Source of the DNA: Streptomyces canus
GTDB lineage: Bacteria; Actinomycetota; Actinomycetes; Streptomycetales; Streptomycetaceae
Length of the DNA stretch: 64,000 bases
Assembly (NCBI RefSeq): GCF_041435015.1
Contig: NZ_CP107989.1
Coordinates: forward strand, 6,262,001-6,326,000
Direction: 5' to 3'
Shown here: piece by piece, positions 8,185 through 16,567 of the stretch
Position numbering within the stretch: position 1 is the first letter of the stretch
Layout: each line of letters starts with the position of its first letter
Translations under genes and position numbers: made by a program
The notes under the pieces: generated by a model
What the model was told of the DNA's origin: nothing
Databases searched by the model: none
What the model saw: only the letters and a program-made list of their open reading frames with translations

Positions 8185-8756
8185 CGTACGTCTTCCTGGA
8201 GACCGAAAGGCTGCGGCTGCGGGCGTTCACCGAGGCCGACGAAGACCATCTCGTCGCCCTGGACGGCGACCCCGAGGTGATGCGCTTCCTCACCGGCGGC
8301 GCGCCCACGCCCCCCGAGACGATCCGCACCCGCACCCTGCCCCGCCTCCTCCACGACCACCCCGGCCTCGGCACCCGCGGCTACTGGGCGGCCGAGGAGA
8401 AGTCCACCGGCACCTTCCTCGGCTGGTTCGAGTTCCGCCCCCTCGACGACGAGTGCCCGGCCGTCGTCGAACTGGGCTACCGACTCAACAAGGCGGCCTG
8501 GGGCCGGGGTTACGCCACCGAGGGCTCCCGCGCCCTCGTCGACAAGGGCTTCACCGACCTCGGGGTCGAACGCGTCACCGCCAACACCATGACCGTCAAC
8601 ACGGGCTCGCGCCGCGTGATGGAGAAGTCCGGCCTGACCTTCCTGCGCACCTACTTCGGCGACTGGCCGGAGGCGATCGAGGGCTCCGATCAGGGCGAGG
8701 TGGAGTACGAACTCCTGCGCACCGACTGGGAACAACGCCGACGCGAGCAAGCATGA
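8181..8756 (+). CDS. GNAT family N-acetyltransferase (RimJ/RimL-like)
   Basis: 191 residues beginning TYVFLETERLRLRAFTEAD, the standard opening of RimJ/RimL-type GNAT enzymes. The acetyl-CoA loop is LNKAAWGRGYATEGSRALVD (RGYATE being the pyrophosphate-binding part) and the last strand includes NTGSRRVMEKSGLTFLRTYF. GTG 8181 overlaps the previous stop by 4 bp and has GAGGAGAAG upstream. Substrate may be a protein N-terminus or a small amine. It is the middle gene of a three-gene overlapping operon. Confidence 0.85.
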   Translation: MTYVFLETERLRLRAFTEADEDHLVALDGDPEVMRFLTGGAPTPPETIRTRTLPRLLHDHPGLGTRGYWAAEEKSTGTFLGWFEFRPLDDECPAVVELGYRLNKAAWGRGYATEGSRALVDKGFTDLGVERVTANTMTVNTGSRRVMEKSGLTFLRTYFGDWPEAIEGSDQGEVEYELLRTDWEQRRREQA

Positions 8757-9295
8757 ACACCGGCCGCCCGCTCCTCTACCTCGACGTCGACGGCCCCCTC
8801 AATCCCTACGCCGCCAAGCCCGAACGCCGCCCCGAGGGCTACACCACCCACCGCATGAAGCCCGAGGGCTGGCTGGCCCAGCACCCCGGCCTGCCCCCGT
8901 CCCGCGTCCGGCCCCTCCGGGTCTGGCTCAACCCGTCCCACGGCCAGGCCCTGCTGAAGCTGACGGACCGCTACGACCTGGTCTGGGCGACCACCTGGCG
9001 CGAGGAGGCGAACACCTTCATCGGCCCCGTCCTCGGCCTCCCACCCCTCCCCGTCGTCGACTGGCCCACGACCCTCGCCCCCGGCCCGAACGGCACCTTC
9101 TGGAAGACCCGCCACCTCGTCACGCACGCCGAGGGCCGCCCCTTCGTCTGGCTGGACGACGAACTCGACGACAGGGACCGCGAGTTCGTGGCGGACCATC
9201 ATGACGGCCCGGCTCTGCTGCATTGGGTCGATCCCCGAGTCGGCCTGCGCACTACCGATTTCGAGGCGGTCGCGGGCTTCGCCAGGGACCTGTGA
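8753..9295 (+). CDS. HAD-like hydrolase domain protein
   Basis: 180 residues beginning RPLLYLDVDGPLNPYAAK, a DxDG HAD motif I, with LVWATTWREEAN as a motif-II-like strand and FVWLDDELDDRD as the acidic motif IV. This matches the short HAD domains seen in actinobacterial hypothetical proteins and in RNA-repair Swiss-army-knife proteins. No cap domain is obvious. ATG 8753 overlaps the previous stop (ATGA), the last gene of the operon starting at 7345. The phosphatase substrate is unknown. Confidence 0.75.
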   Translation: MNTGRPLLYLDVDGPLNPYAAKPERRPEGYTTHRMKPEGWLAQHPGLPPSRVRPLRVWLNPSHGQALLKLTDRYDLVWATTWREEANTFIGPVLGLPPLPVVDWPTTLAPGPNGTFWKTRHLVTHAEGRPFVWLDDELDDRDREFVADHHDGPALLHWVDPRVGLRTTDFEAVAGFARDL

Positions 9296-9344
9296 CGGCG
9301 AGCGCCGGGCCTCGACGCCCCCGGCCGAGGGTGCGTTCGGTGCG

Positions 9345-9731
9345 TCAGGGAATGAGCGTGAAACTCGCCCGGTAGACATAGCCCGGCATGGCGGGCCTGT
9401 AGGAGAAGCCGTGCCCCATGGTGAGGATGTCCGTGTACCCGTCGGGGTGGTCCACGTCGTTCATCACGTAGCTGATGGAGTACGACACCGTGGCCGGAGT
9501 CGACCCCGACCACTCGTAACAGGTCAGGAATTCCGGGTGCTCGTCGAAGTCCCTGACGGCCGTGGGGTTGTCCGCGCTGAGGTAGATGTGGCGGATGTAC
9601 TGCGGAAATATGGACCAGTCCTGGCAGATGACCTCGGTCACCGGGGCGGCTGCCGAGGCGGTAGGAGCCGGTGCGGTCAACGGGACGCCGAGGGCGGCGG
9701 CAACGGCCAGCAGAACAGCGGGTCTTCGCAT
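9345..9731 (-). CDS. Small secreted protein of unknown function
   Basis: 128 residues from ATG 9731 (GGAG upstream). A Sec signal peptide, RRPAVLLAVAAALGVPLTAP ending near TASAA, is followed by a ~95-residue beta-rich domain with two cysteines (EVICQDW and LTCYEW) that could pair. No family is recognised. It ends 49 bp from the convergent HAD gene. Confidence 0.6.
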   Translation of the reverse strand: MRRPAVLLAVAAALGVPLTAPAPTASAAAPVTEVICQDWSIFPQYIRHIYLSADNPTAVRDFDEHPEFLTCYEWSGSTPATVSYSISYVMNDVDHPDGYTDILTMGHGFSYRPAMPGYVYRASFTLIP

Positions 9732-9824
9732 GGTCAGCTCCGTGGGTTCGTCGATGGGCCACTCATGGTGACAACGGCCGCCGCCTTCCACAGGGGGGAA
9801 TCGAGCCTCCTGCCCGATCCCCCT

Positions 9825-10241
9825 TCACACCTCATCGAGCAACGCCGCCAGCCCCTGGTCGAGTTCCGGGCCCAAATCCTCCGTGCCCGGCTCGACGACG
9901 GCGTAGGAGCGCAGCAGGAAGCGGCGGAGGGCGGCCGTGCCGAAGCGGATCACGGCGACGCCCAGCGGTGAGTGCAACTCGATGACGGTCCGGGCCCACC
10001 CCTGCGGCCGTATTCGTACGTCCCCCTCGCCCGCGGGTGTCCCCAGCCCCTCCTCCAGGAGCGCCCGCCCGAACATCCATGTCACGCCCTCGCCGTCGGC
10101 CGAGACGTGCGCGGGGAAGTCGATGTGCACGGCGAAGGGCTCGGCGGAGCTGTAACGCAGCGTGGGGCGCACCGGGAGTTCCGGGTGGTCGGTGGTGATC
10201 AGGCGGGCGCGGACGGTCTGTTCCAGGGTGGCGAAGCGCAT
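9825..10241 (-). CDS. SsgA-like sporulation/cell-division regulator
   Basis: 138 residues from ATG 10241, the usual length of SsgA-like proteins (SALPs, ~130-145). Family landmarks are VRPTLRYSSAEPFAVHIDFP near the N-terminus, VTWMFGRALLEEGL, and the amphipathic tail RFLLRSYAVVEPG. SALPs occur only in morphologically complex actinomycetes and act in septum positioning and peptidoglycan remodelling during sporulation. GGAG lies ~9 bp before the start. Which SALP subgroup this is cannot be decided by eye. Confidence 0.85.
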   Translation of the reverse strand: MRFATLEQTVRARLITTDHPELPVRPTLRYSSAEPFAVHIDFPAHVSADGEGVTWMFGRALLEEGLGTPAGEGDVRIRPQGWARTVIELHSPLGVAVIRFGTAALRRFLLRSYAVVEPGTEDLGPELDQGLAALLDEV

Positions 10242-10337
10242 GAGCGGCGGTCTCCGTCTCGGGGTCGAGCATGGGTCGGTTGCCATGTCGAGCCACAGGA
10301 GTGCCCCTTGATTACGCGGGGCCCGGAGTTCGTTCAT

Positions 10338-10396
10338 GTGACCTGAGTCACGCCCGGAACTGAATGGTTGAAAGTTTTGTCATCTAGGCTGACAAA
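10338..10396. promoter_or_regulatory. Two inverted repeats upstream of the fused sigma-factor gene
   Basis: GTGAC-CTGA-GTCAC occupies 10338-10351 and TTTGTCA-TCTAGGC-TGACAAA occupies 10376-10396, 40-100 bp before ATG 10439. Both arms are perfect. The second overlaps a TAGGCT hexamer that could be a -10 element. They are candidate operators for a regulator of the sigma gene; the protein that binds them is unknown. Confidence 0.4.
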
Positions 10397-10438
10397 CCCT
10401 TCCGCGCCCCGCCCGCCGGGAACTGGAGCGTTCCTGCC

Positions 10439-11950
10439 ATGACCGACCAACCTGCCAGAGTGCCCGCCCAGGCATCCCCCTCCGCGACCGCCGCATACGT
10501 GCGGGTCTACGAGGAGGAACAGCCGCGCCTCGTCGCATACGCCCGCTCGCTCACCCGCAACACCTGGGCGGCCGAAGACCTCGTCGCCGAGGCACACTTC
10601 CGCGTGTGGCGGCGGCTGTCCGCCGGGCACGAGATCGACAACGTTCCGGCGTACCTCATGACGACCGTCCGGCACCTCGCGTCCTCCGTCGCGAGCGCCA
10701 CCCACGAGACCCCGCGGGACCCGCAGATCCCCGAACAGGCCTCCGCCGGGCAGGTGGACGACCCGGCCGAACAGGTCTCCTCCACCGACCTGTTGGTACG
10801 CGTCCTCGGCGAACTCCCCGAACGCTGGGTGCAGGCCCTGTGGCTCGCCGACGCCGAGGGCCAGCCGCTGGAGACGGTCGGTCGGCAGATCGGCGCCAAG
10901 CAGGGCGCCACGGCCGTACTGCTGCACCGTGCCCGCGAGGGCATGCGCCAGGCGTTCCTGCGCTCGCAGACCGAGGCCCCCGACGATCCCGCGTGCGAGG
11001 TCCACTGGGTCCGTATGCCGGCCTACGTCCGCGGCAACGCGACCCCGCGCCAGTCCGAGCGCCTCCTCGCCCACGTCGACGCCTGTGACGGGTGCCGGGG
11101 CCGCCTCGCCGTCCTGATCCGCGCCAACAACCGGCTGCCCGCGCTCGTGGGCCCCGCGCTGCTGGTGTTCGTGATGGGCGGCGGCACGGGGAAGTTCCTG
11201 GCGTCGCTCACGGCCGGGTCCGCGGGGGCGGCCTCGGCGACCGGGCGGGGTCTTCTTCATACGGCCCGTGCGGCGGGCCCGAAGACCAAGGCCGCCCTCG
11301 CCTCCGGTACGGCGGCCGCCGCGGCCATCGCGGTCGTGCTGGCCCTCGGGGTGAACGAGTCGCCCGCGACGGTGACTTCGCCGGGAAAGGTGCCGGTGGC
11401 GCGGGGGCCGGTGGCACAGACGCCGGTGGCGGGGCCGTCCGCGGGGGTGGCGGGGGAGCCGCCGGGGGGTGCGGCCCGGCGGGTCGAGCGGGATCGGGGC
11501 GACGGGACGGGAGCGGTCGTGGCCGGGGATCCCGGGAGCCGTTCGGGCAGTTCGGACGGCGGGGGTGCCGAGGGCGACTCGGGGGCGCCGGAGCAACCCG
11601 CGCCGGAGGTGCCGCAGCCGGCGCCGACGCCGCCGAAGGAACAGCAGCCCGAGCCCGGGCAACCGAAGCCCGGCACACCGCGGGAGAAGCCCCCCGTACC
11701 GGAGCCGGGTACCCCTGCTCCCACTGATCCCGACCCTGTTGGTGAGTCGCCGGAGCCCCCGACGTACTCGGAACCGCCGCCCGCTCCGGAGCCGACCGAA
11801 CCATCAGACCCGTCGGACCCGTCGGACCCGTCGGACCCGCCCGCACCGGAGACCCCGGAGCCGCCCACCCCCGGCGACGGGTGCGGCCCCCCGCCCACCC
11901 CCGGAACTTCCGCCCCTGACAAGGGAGTTGAACCGACGACGTACGCATAA
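10439..11950 (+). CDS. ECF sigma factor fused to membrane-anchored zinc-finger anti-sigma-like domain
   Basis: 503 residues. Residues ~1-185 are an ECF sigma factor: region 2 around RSLTRNTWAAEDLVAEAHFR and region 4 around ELPERWVQALWLADAEGQPL with IGAKQGATAVLLHRAREGMR. Residues ~195-225 form a zinc-finger-like motif, LLAHVDACDGCRGRL (HxxxCxxC). A hydrophobic stretch, LPALVGPALLVFVMGGG, and a second, GTAAAAAIAVVLALGV, follow, and then a ~170-residue Pro/Glu/Gly-rich exported-looking tail with DPSDPSDPSDPSDP repeats. The layout resembles ECF groups in which the anti-sigma module is covalently attached, so release probably needs proteolysis. No separate anti-sigma gene is adjacent. Confidence 0.75.
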   Translation: MTDQPARVPAQASPSATAAYVRVYEEEQPRLVAYARSLTRNTWAAEDLVAEAHFRVWRRLSAGHEIDNVPAYLMTTVRHLASSVASATHETPRDPQIPEQASAGQVDDPAEQVSSTDLLVRVLGELPERWVQALWLADAEGQPLETVGRQIGAKQGATAVLLHRAREGMRQAFLRSQTEAPDDPACEVHWVRMPAYVRGNATPRQSERLLAHVDACDGCRGRLAVLIRANNRLPALVGPALLVFVMGGGTGKFLASLTAGSAGAASATGRGLLHTARAAGPKTKAALASGTAAAAAIAVVLALGVNESPATVTSPGKVPVARGPVAQTPVAGPSAGVAGEPPGGAARRVERDRGDGTGAVVAGDPGSRSGSSDGGGAEGDSGAPEQPAPEVPQPAPTPPKEQQPEPGQPKPGTPREKPPVPEPGTPAPTDPDPVGESPEPPTYSEPPPAPEPTEPSDPSDPSDPSDPPAPETPEPPTPGDGCGPPPTPGTSAPDKGVEPTTYA

Positions 11951-11956
11951 CCGAAA

Positions 11957-12101
11957 CCGAGAGAGATCGAGCGCTTCTTCGACGGCTTCGAGCTGATCGA
12001 CCCGGGCGTGGCCCAGGGCGCTCTGGCGCCCGGACACACCCCCGCCGCCCCGCTCGCGGGAGATCGGCTTCTACGGCGGGGTGGCCCGGAAGCTCACCTG
12101 A
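11957..12101 (+). pseudogene. Remnant of a DUF574-type SAM methyltransferase C-terminus
   Basis: Immediately after the sigma gene the + strand reads REIERFFDGFELIDPGVAQG, the conserved C-terminal segment of Streptomyces DUF574 (Methyltransf_19) proteins. The expected last words, EIGFYGGVARKLT and a stop at 12099-12101, appear in a different frame about 60 bp later. The N-terminal ~200 residues, including the SAM-binding part, are absent. It is therefore a decayed tail, not a working gene. The family assignment is from memory of the FFDGxELxxPG and YGGVxRK words. Confidence 0.6.
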
Positions 12102-12115
12102 ACCGTTACTGACCC

Positions 12116-12418
12116 TTACTGGTGGTACGGCTGCTGCGGGGCCTGTCCGCCCTGCACCTGACCCCCGGTCCCGCCACCGGCGGCGGCCTGCGTCTGCAGT
12201 TGCTCCGCCTCCTCCGCGCTCAGCTTGCTCTCCGCACCGCAGAACGTGCACTGCGTCGCGTACTTCGTGGAGATCGGGAACAACGGCACGAAGAACAGCG
12301 TGAACTTCGTGACGCGCTTGCGCAGGGTGTGCGCGGCCGGATTCCCGCAGCGCCCGCACACCAGGGTGAGTATCGCGAGCTGGTACAGGTATCCCTTGGT
12401 GCCAAAGAGGATGAGCAT
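12116..12418 (-). CDS. Zinc-ribbon domain protein
   Basis: 100 residues from ATG 12418. Two Cys pairs, CGRCGNPAAHTL and CTFCGAESKL, are separated by a hydrophobic segment KFTLFFVPLFPISTKYATQ, the arrangement of zinc_ribbon_15-type proteins in which a zinc knuckle brackets a membrane-associated helix. The C-terminus is a Gln/Gly-rich low-complexity tail. Function is unknown. GGAAGG lies ~10 bp upstream of the start. Confidence 0.75.
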   Translation of the reverse strand: MLILFGTKGYLYQLAILTLVCGRCGNPAAHTLRKRVTKFTLFFVPLFPISTKYATQCTFCGAESKLSAEEAEQLQTQAAAGGGTGGQVQGGQAPQQPYHQ

Positions 12419-12525
12419 GATGTCGTCGCCTTCCGGGGTCGGTGCTTGAGAGGCAGTATCCCCGGGACCGGCGTCTGTGCTGTGCCGTCCCGCGCAGTGG
12501 ACTGTGGGCAGCGCGTCGGTGACCG

Positions 12526-13197
12526 TCACCCGGACTCCTGGCCGCCGGTGCCGGCGCCGACGCGGCCGGCAGCTCGGGCCGAGGTCCACCAGCCGGCCAC
12601 GACCAGGGGGAGCACGGCCAGCAGGGGCAGCAGCGGGAAGTGGCCATCGGCGCCGTCGGAGGAGAAGGCGTCACGGACGGCCGCGTTCGCCGGCGAGGCG
12701 GAGACCACCAGCAGCAGCACCGAACCGATGACCAGCGTTCCGGCCGCGCCCACCGTCGTGCGCACCAGCGGCGGACTACCGGCCGCTCCGAGCGCACTGC
12801 CCGTCAACGCGCAGACCAGTCCGGTGGCCAGACCATTGCCGAGCACCAGGGGCAGATTCTGGGGCACCCGGCAGACCAGCAGGGCCCCCGCTGCCGCGAG
12901 TGTCACCAGCAGCAGACCCACGGCCAGGGGGATGACGAGCGCGGCGTACTGCGGCCGACGGGTACCGGTCGCGGCGGCGAGGCAGGCACGGGCCGCAGGC
13001 GGTTCCGCGGCCAGCAGGGAGCGGGTGAGCCAGGCCAGGGCGGGCACCAGCACGGCGGCGTTCCAGCCGAGCTGACTGCCGAGCCCGGACTGACCGTCCA
13101 GTGAGATCGCCACCAGCCCCACGTAGAACAGCACGGGCGGGAGCCAGCGCTGGGAGCGGAGGAGGAGGGCGCTGTAGTAGCGGAGCAGCGCGGTCAA
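12526..13197 (-). CDS. ABC transporter permease (ABC-2-like)
   Basis: 223 residues with six hydrophobic segments (for example RWLPPVLFYVGLVAISLDG, AALVIPLAVGLLLVTLAAAG and GTLVIGSVLLLVVSASPANA). It lies 64 bp downstream of an ABC ATPase gene on the same strand and so is probably its membrane partner in an exporter. TTG 13197 has GGAG 7 bp upstream (GGAGTCCGCCC), which supports that start. No substrate-specific signature is visible. Confidence 0.7.
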   Translation of the reverse strand: MTALLRYYSALLLRSQRWLPPVLFYVGLVAISLDGQSGLGSQLGWNAAVLVPALAWLTRSLLAAEPPAARACLAAATGTRRPQYAALVIPLAVGLLLVTLAAAGALLVCRVPQNLPLVLGNGLATGLVCALTGSALGAAGSPPLVRTTVGAAGTLVIGSVLLLVVSASPANAAVRDAFSSDGADGHFPLLPLLAVLPLVVAGWWTSARAAGRVGAGTGGQESG

Positions 13198-13261
13198 GGG
13201 CGGACTCCGCTCGGGTGTGGGGTGTGGGCGCCCGGAACGCCGTAGGTCTGAAGCAGTGCTC

Positions 13262-14086
13262 TCACCGTGGTCCCCCGCTCACGCCCCGCACATGGGCTCC
13301 CGGCTCGGCGAGCAGCGCGCGCAGCACCGCGTCCGAGTGGGTCTCGTCCGTCTCCAGCCGCACGCTCCCGTCCGCGAGCGTGCTGACCGCCCGCACGCCG
13401 GGCAGCGCGGACAGCTCCGCCACCCCGCCCGTCAGGCCCGCGCAGTCGATCCGTACCGGTGCGGCGGCGGCCTGCCGCGTCACGGCCACCGTGCCCCCAC
13501 CGACGACCCACCGCAGATCGGTGCGCTCCGAGAGCCGTTCCGGATCATGATCAACGAAGACCACGGTCGCGCCCTCGGCCACCCGACGCTCCACCTCATC
13601 GTCCAGGGCGACCCGCGAATCGGCGTCCAGTCCCGTCCACGCCTCGTCCAGCACCAACAGCTCGGGCTCGGCGAGGAGTGCCTGTACGACGGCCACCTTC
13701 TGGCAGGTCCCCTTGGACAGCTTGGCCAGCGGCTGCCCCGCGTGCTCCTCGGCCCCGAACCGGGCCAGCAGCCGCGCCCCGCGCCGCTCCGCCTCCGCGC
13801 CCGGCAGACCGTGCACCCGCCCCACGAGCCGCAGATACTCCGACGCGCTGAAGGGCAGCGCGGGCGGGAAACGCTCCGGGACGTACGCGGTACGCGCCGG
13901 ACGCCCGAGCACCCGCCCCCGGTCCGGCCGGGCCGACCCGGCGACCACCCGCAGCAACGTCGACTTCCCGCACCCGTTGGCACCCTGGGCCCGGACGAGC
14001 CGACCGGCCGGCAGGTCCAGATCCACCTCACGCACCACCCACGGCCCACGCCACCCGTAGCGCAGCCCGACCCCCTCAAGTCTCAC
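13262..14086 (-). CDS. ABC transporter ATP-binding protein
   Basis: 274 residues from GTG 14086. The first ~190 residues are a single ATPase domain: Walker A GANGCGKSTLLR (canonical GxxGxGKST), a divergent signature LSKGTCQKVAVVQALL (LSKGT in place of LSGGQ), Walker B LLVLDEAWTGLD and the H-loop FVDHD. The C-terminal ~80 residues resemble the extra domain of ABC-2 ATPases. It pairs with the permease downstream. The protein beginning VRLEGVGLRYGWRGPW fits family starts; a longer open frame upstream encodes unlikely sequence. No strong ribosome site is seen. Confidence 0.85.
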   Translation of the reverse strand: MRLEGVGLRYGWRGPWVVREVDLDLPAGRLVRAQGANGCGKSTLLRVVAGSARPDRGRVLGRPARTAYVPERFPPALPFSASEYLRLVGRVHGLPGAEAERRGARLLARFGAEEHAGQPLAKLSKGTCQKVAVVQALLAEPELLVLDEAWTGLDADSRVALDDEVERRVAEGATVVFVDHDPERLSERTDLRWVVGGGTVAVTRQAAAAPVRIDCAGLTGGVAELSALPGVRAVSTLADGSVRLETDETHSDAVLRALLAEPGAHVRGVSGGPR

Positions 14087-14333
14087 CTGGCCAGGATAGG
14101 AGGGAGCGGCGGGCAGGGGGCAGGGAAGCGCCACGACGGTCTGCTCGGTGAAGTGAGATGAAGCGAAATGTGATGCGGGGCCGCCGATTCTTCTACGGCA
14201 TGTCGAATGCAGGCAGCGGTTGTTCGAGGGAGTGGGGGCCGGGCGCCTCGAGCAGGTCGGAGTGGTGGTCACCCCGCTGGCCACCCACCTGAAGTACCGC
14301 GTAGGGAAGTGACTCTTCTGGCCCGGGCCTCGA

Positions 14334-14852
14334 TCAGGACTCCAGACGGCTCAGCGCCTCCATGGCCTCGCGTTCGATGCGTGACAGCTCGTGGAGGGCG
14401 GTGCCCGCCCGTACGAGGTACTTCTCATCGCCCGACTCACCGGCTCGGGTGATCAGCGCGGCGACCTCCGTCCACAGCACGGCGGCCTCGGTGTACAACC
14501 GGTGGCCGGTGCGCAACTGGGGACTTGGCTCCAGCACTTGGGAGCACTCGGCGAGGAAGTCGCGGTAGAGATTGCGGAACAGGGCGCCGCCGGTACCGGC
14601 CTTCTCCATCAGCAGGGCGGCCTGCGGCAGGTCCCGCCGTGGGTCGTCGGTCCGCCCGAGCCAGGTGCGGACCAGCTTGCCGCTCTTCTCGATGCCACGG
14701 TGACCCAGGTTGGCGATCGGCGGGTTGAGAAAGGCGTCGGCACAGGCGGTGATGGCGGGAAAGATCCTCTCGTGAGCCGCGGGCAGGCCCCGGGGCACGG
14801 TGGGAACGGTGAGGGTGAAGGACCGGTGCCTGGCGGTCATGGGCCCCCGCGC
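14334..14852 (-). pseudogene. C-terminal half of a disrupted BtrH/DUF4872-type protein
   Basis: The reading frame beginning around ARGPMTARHRSFTLTVPTVP is the helical C-terminal (DUF4872-like) half of proteins whose N-terminal half is a BtrH domain. It ends ALHELSRIEREAMEALSRLE with a stop at 14334. The matching N-terminal half is at 14947-15360 in another frame (see that entry), so this piece has lost its start. An internal ATG at 14838 could start a short protein, but there is no reason to think it is functional. The 250-bp gap 14087-14333 beyond it contains no gene I recognise; a C-terminal-looking fragment, LEQVGVVVTPLATHLKYRVG, reads on the + strand near 14255-14316. Confidence 0.6.
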
Positions 14853-14946
14853 GGCCCGAGCCTGAGCGAGATACCGCCGAGACTCGTGGGCACCAATCGA
14901 ACGACCCGGGGGCTTCTCTCCGGCCGAGCCCGTCCTTACCGGGGGA

Positions 14947-15360
14947 TTAGGCGACCTGGTCGTCGTAGCCGTACATCGCGACGACATGACCACCGAAGTG
15001 CACCTTCGACCCGAAGTAGTCCAGGTGGTAACTGTCGAGCTGCAACCCCACGGGCCGGCCGCCCTCAATGACCTCCACCACGTTCGCCCAGCCCTTCCGG
15101 GCCGAGGCGGTCTCCTGCACCACGAGCTCCAGCCCGAGCGTCTCGGCCAGATTCCGGGTGAGCTCGAACGGCCTGACCCGTCCCCCGAGGAACGGGAACC
15201 CCATGCTCTTGCTGTCCCAGTAAACGAAGGAGAGCCCGCGGCCCAGGCCGAAGAGCATGGGTTCGGAGAGATCGAGTCCTTGGTGGCGGAGGAGTACGCC
15301 GAGGGTGGTGGTCTCGCAGTGCTGGGTGGCGCGGGTGTCGATGCCGTTCACGATGGTCAC
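14947..15360 (-). pseudogene. N-terminal half of a disrupted BtrH-domain protein
   Basis: 137 residues with the landmarks of BtrH_N domains: TRATQHCETTTLGVLLRHQG with the conserved Cys, GLGRGLSFVYWDS, and GHVVAMYGYDDQVA, where the frame meets a stop. In intact relatives the chain runs on through a linker of about 20 residues into the domain now found out of frame at 14334-14852. BtrH-type proteins are thioesterase/acyltransferase-like enzymes linked to natural-product or peptide pathways. Neither half sits beside a biosynthetic cluster here. It could still be expressed as an isolated domain, but a broken gene is more likely. Confidence 0.65.
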
Positions 15361-15465
15361 GCGATGCTCTCCTGGTCGGGGTGATCGGCCCGGTCATCAC
15401 GCCCCGTTGACACCGCTTCGCCTTACGAGGAGTGAAGTCGGCCCTCGCCCTCTGCGAGGTGAACC

Positions 15466-15978
15466 TCAGAGCTTCGGCTCAACGGGGAAGGGAAGTTTGT
15501 CCGCCCAGCCGGCAAGAGCCGACGCCGCGATCTCGCGGGACTCGCCGCCTGCGGAGGTCTCCGTGAGCAGGGTTCGTTCGGCGTTGGGGAGGGTGAGCTC
15601 ACGGTAGAACTGGAGATCCTCGAAGCCGTTGACAGCGACGTCGTGACTGGTCGCTGCATACACGAGACGGGGAACGCGCGCCCAGTAGCAGGCGGTCAGG
15701 CACATGGGGCACGGCTCGCTGCTCGAGTACATCACGGCGTCTTCCATCAGATGGCGCCCGAGCTTCGTACCGGCGGCACGCAGGGCCATGACCTCGGCGT
15801 GTGCCGTGGGATCGCGGAGCTCGACGACCGAACTGGTACCGGTGGCCACGACTTCGCCGTCAATGACGACGATCGCGCCGAACGGGGTCTTGCCCTCGTC
15901 CTCAAGGGCGTGGCGGGACAGTTCGATGGCCTGGGTGAGGAAGTCGTGGTCCTGAGGGGTCTCGGGAGCGTAGGGCAC
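15466..15978 (-). CDS. Nucleoside/cytidine deaminase family protein
   Basis: 170 residues with the zinc-deaminase signature: T-A-H60-A-E62 (catalytic Glu) and SSEPCPMCLTACYWAR with C90 and C93. PFGAIVVIDGEVVATGTSSV is the usual substrate-loop strand. The length and GFEDLQFYRELTLP resemble guanine deaminase/tRNA-adenosine-deaminase-like proteins; the exact base is not fixed by sequence. It probably acts on a free purine or pyrimidine base in the cytoplasm. Single gene on the minus strand. Confidence 0.85.
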   Translation of the reverse strand: MPYAPETPQDHDFLTQAIELSRHALEDEGKTPFGAIVVIDGEVVATGTSSVVELRDPTAHAEVMALRAAGTKLGRHLMEDAVMYSSSEPCPMCLTACYWARVPRLVYAATSHDVAVNGFEDLQFYRELTLPNAERTLLTETSAGGESREIAASALAGWADKLPFPVEPKL

Positions 15979-16018
15979 CTGTTCTCCAAGTGTTCCGTCG
16001 TGCCGGTTGCGGGTGCAC

Positions 16019-16567
16019 TTACATGTAGATGGAGGGATCGGCGTCGCCGAAGGGGCCGTCGAAGTCCATGTCGTAGCCGGTGAGGGGCGTGGTCGCTCCG
16101 GCGGTGGTGATGGTGTGCAACGCCAGTTCGGCCTTGTGGGGGTCGGTCCAGTCCCCGTTTTTCAACAGTTCGACCATATCCGGGATGTCTGCGCCGGACT
16201 GGTCGCCGCGGAGTATGAGCCGGTGGATGCGCGGAGCGGCGGACGAGCCTGCCGGGCAGAGCAGCACTCCGGTGGCGGACAGCCGCTCGTGCCACTCGGC
16301 GAAAGCTCTGTCGACAGCGGGCGGTCGGGAGACCGTCTCGGGGGTGAGAGGGAGGTTGTGCAGGATGACGCGGGTGAGGGTGAGACGGTCGCCGCGTCGA
16401 AGCTGAGCGGCCATCAGCGCTTGGTCCACCTCGTTGCGGAAGGCCGTGAAACCGGGCTGAAGCCAGTCCTGGCCACACTGCACAACCACGGCCGCGGTCA
16501 CGTCCTGCGCTTCGAGCCCGGCGAGGCGTTCGCGCCAGGAATCGATGTCTATGACGGGGTCGGTCAC
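16019..16567 (-). CDS. Conserved-looking cytosolic protein of unknown function
   Basis: 182 residues, no signal peptide or membrane helix, acidic overall, beginning TDPVIDIDSWRERLAGLEAQ. I recognise no domain. GTG 16567 overlaps the stop of the large upstream membrane-protein gene by 4 bp, so the two are translationally coupled and probably act together. WTDPHKAELALHTITTAG and the Asp-rich end GPFGDADPSIYM are the most distinctive stretches. Confidence 0.65.
   Translation of the reverse strand: MTDPVIDIDSWRERLAGLEAQDVTAAVVVQCGQDWLQPGFTAFRNEVDQALMAAQLRRGDRLTLTRVILHNLPLTPETVSRPPAVDRAFAEWHERLSATGVLLCPAGSSAAPRIHRLILRGDQSGADIPDMVELLKNGDWTDPHKAELALHTITTAGATTPLTGYDMDFDGPFGDADPSIYM

Noticed and set aside
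14180..14320. Possible gene tail reading LEQVGVVVTPLATHLKYRVG on the + strand
   Set aside because: Too short and no recognised family; noted only in the description of the gap.
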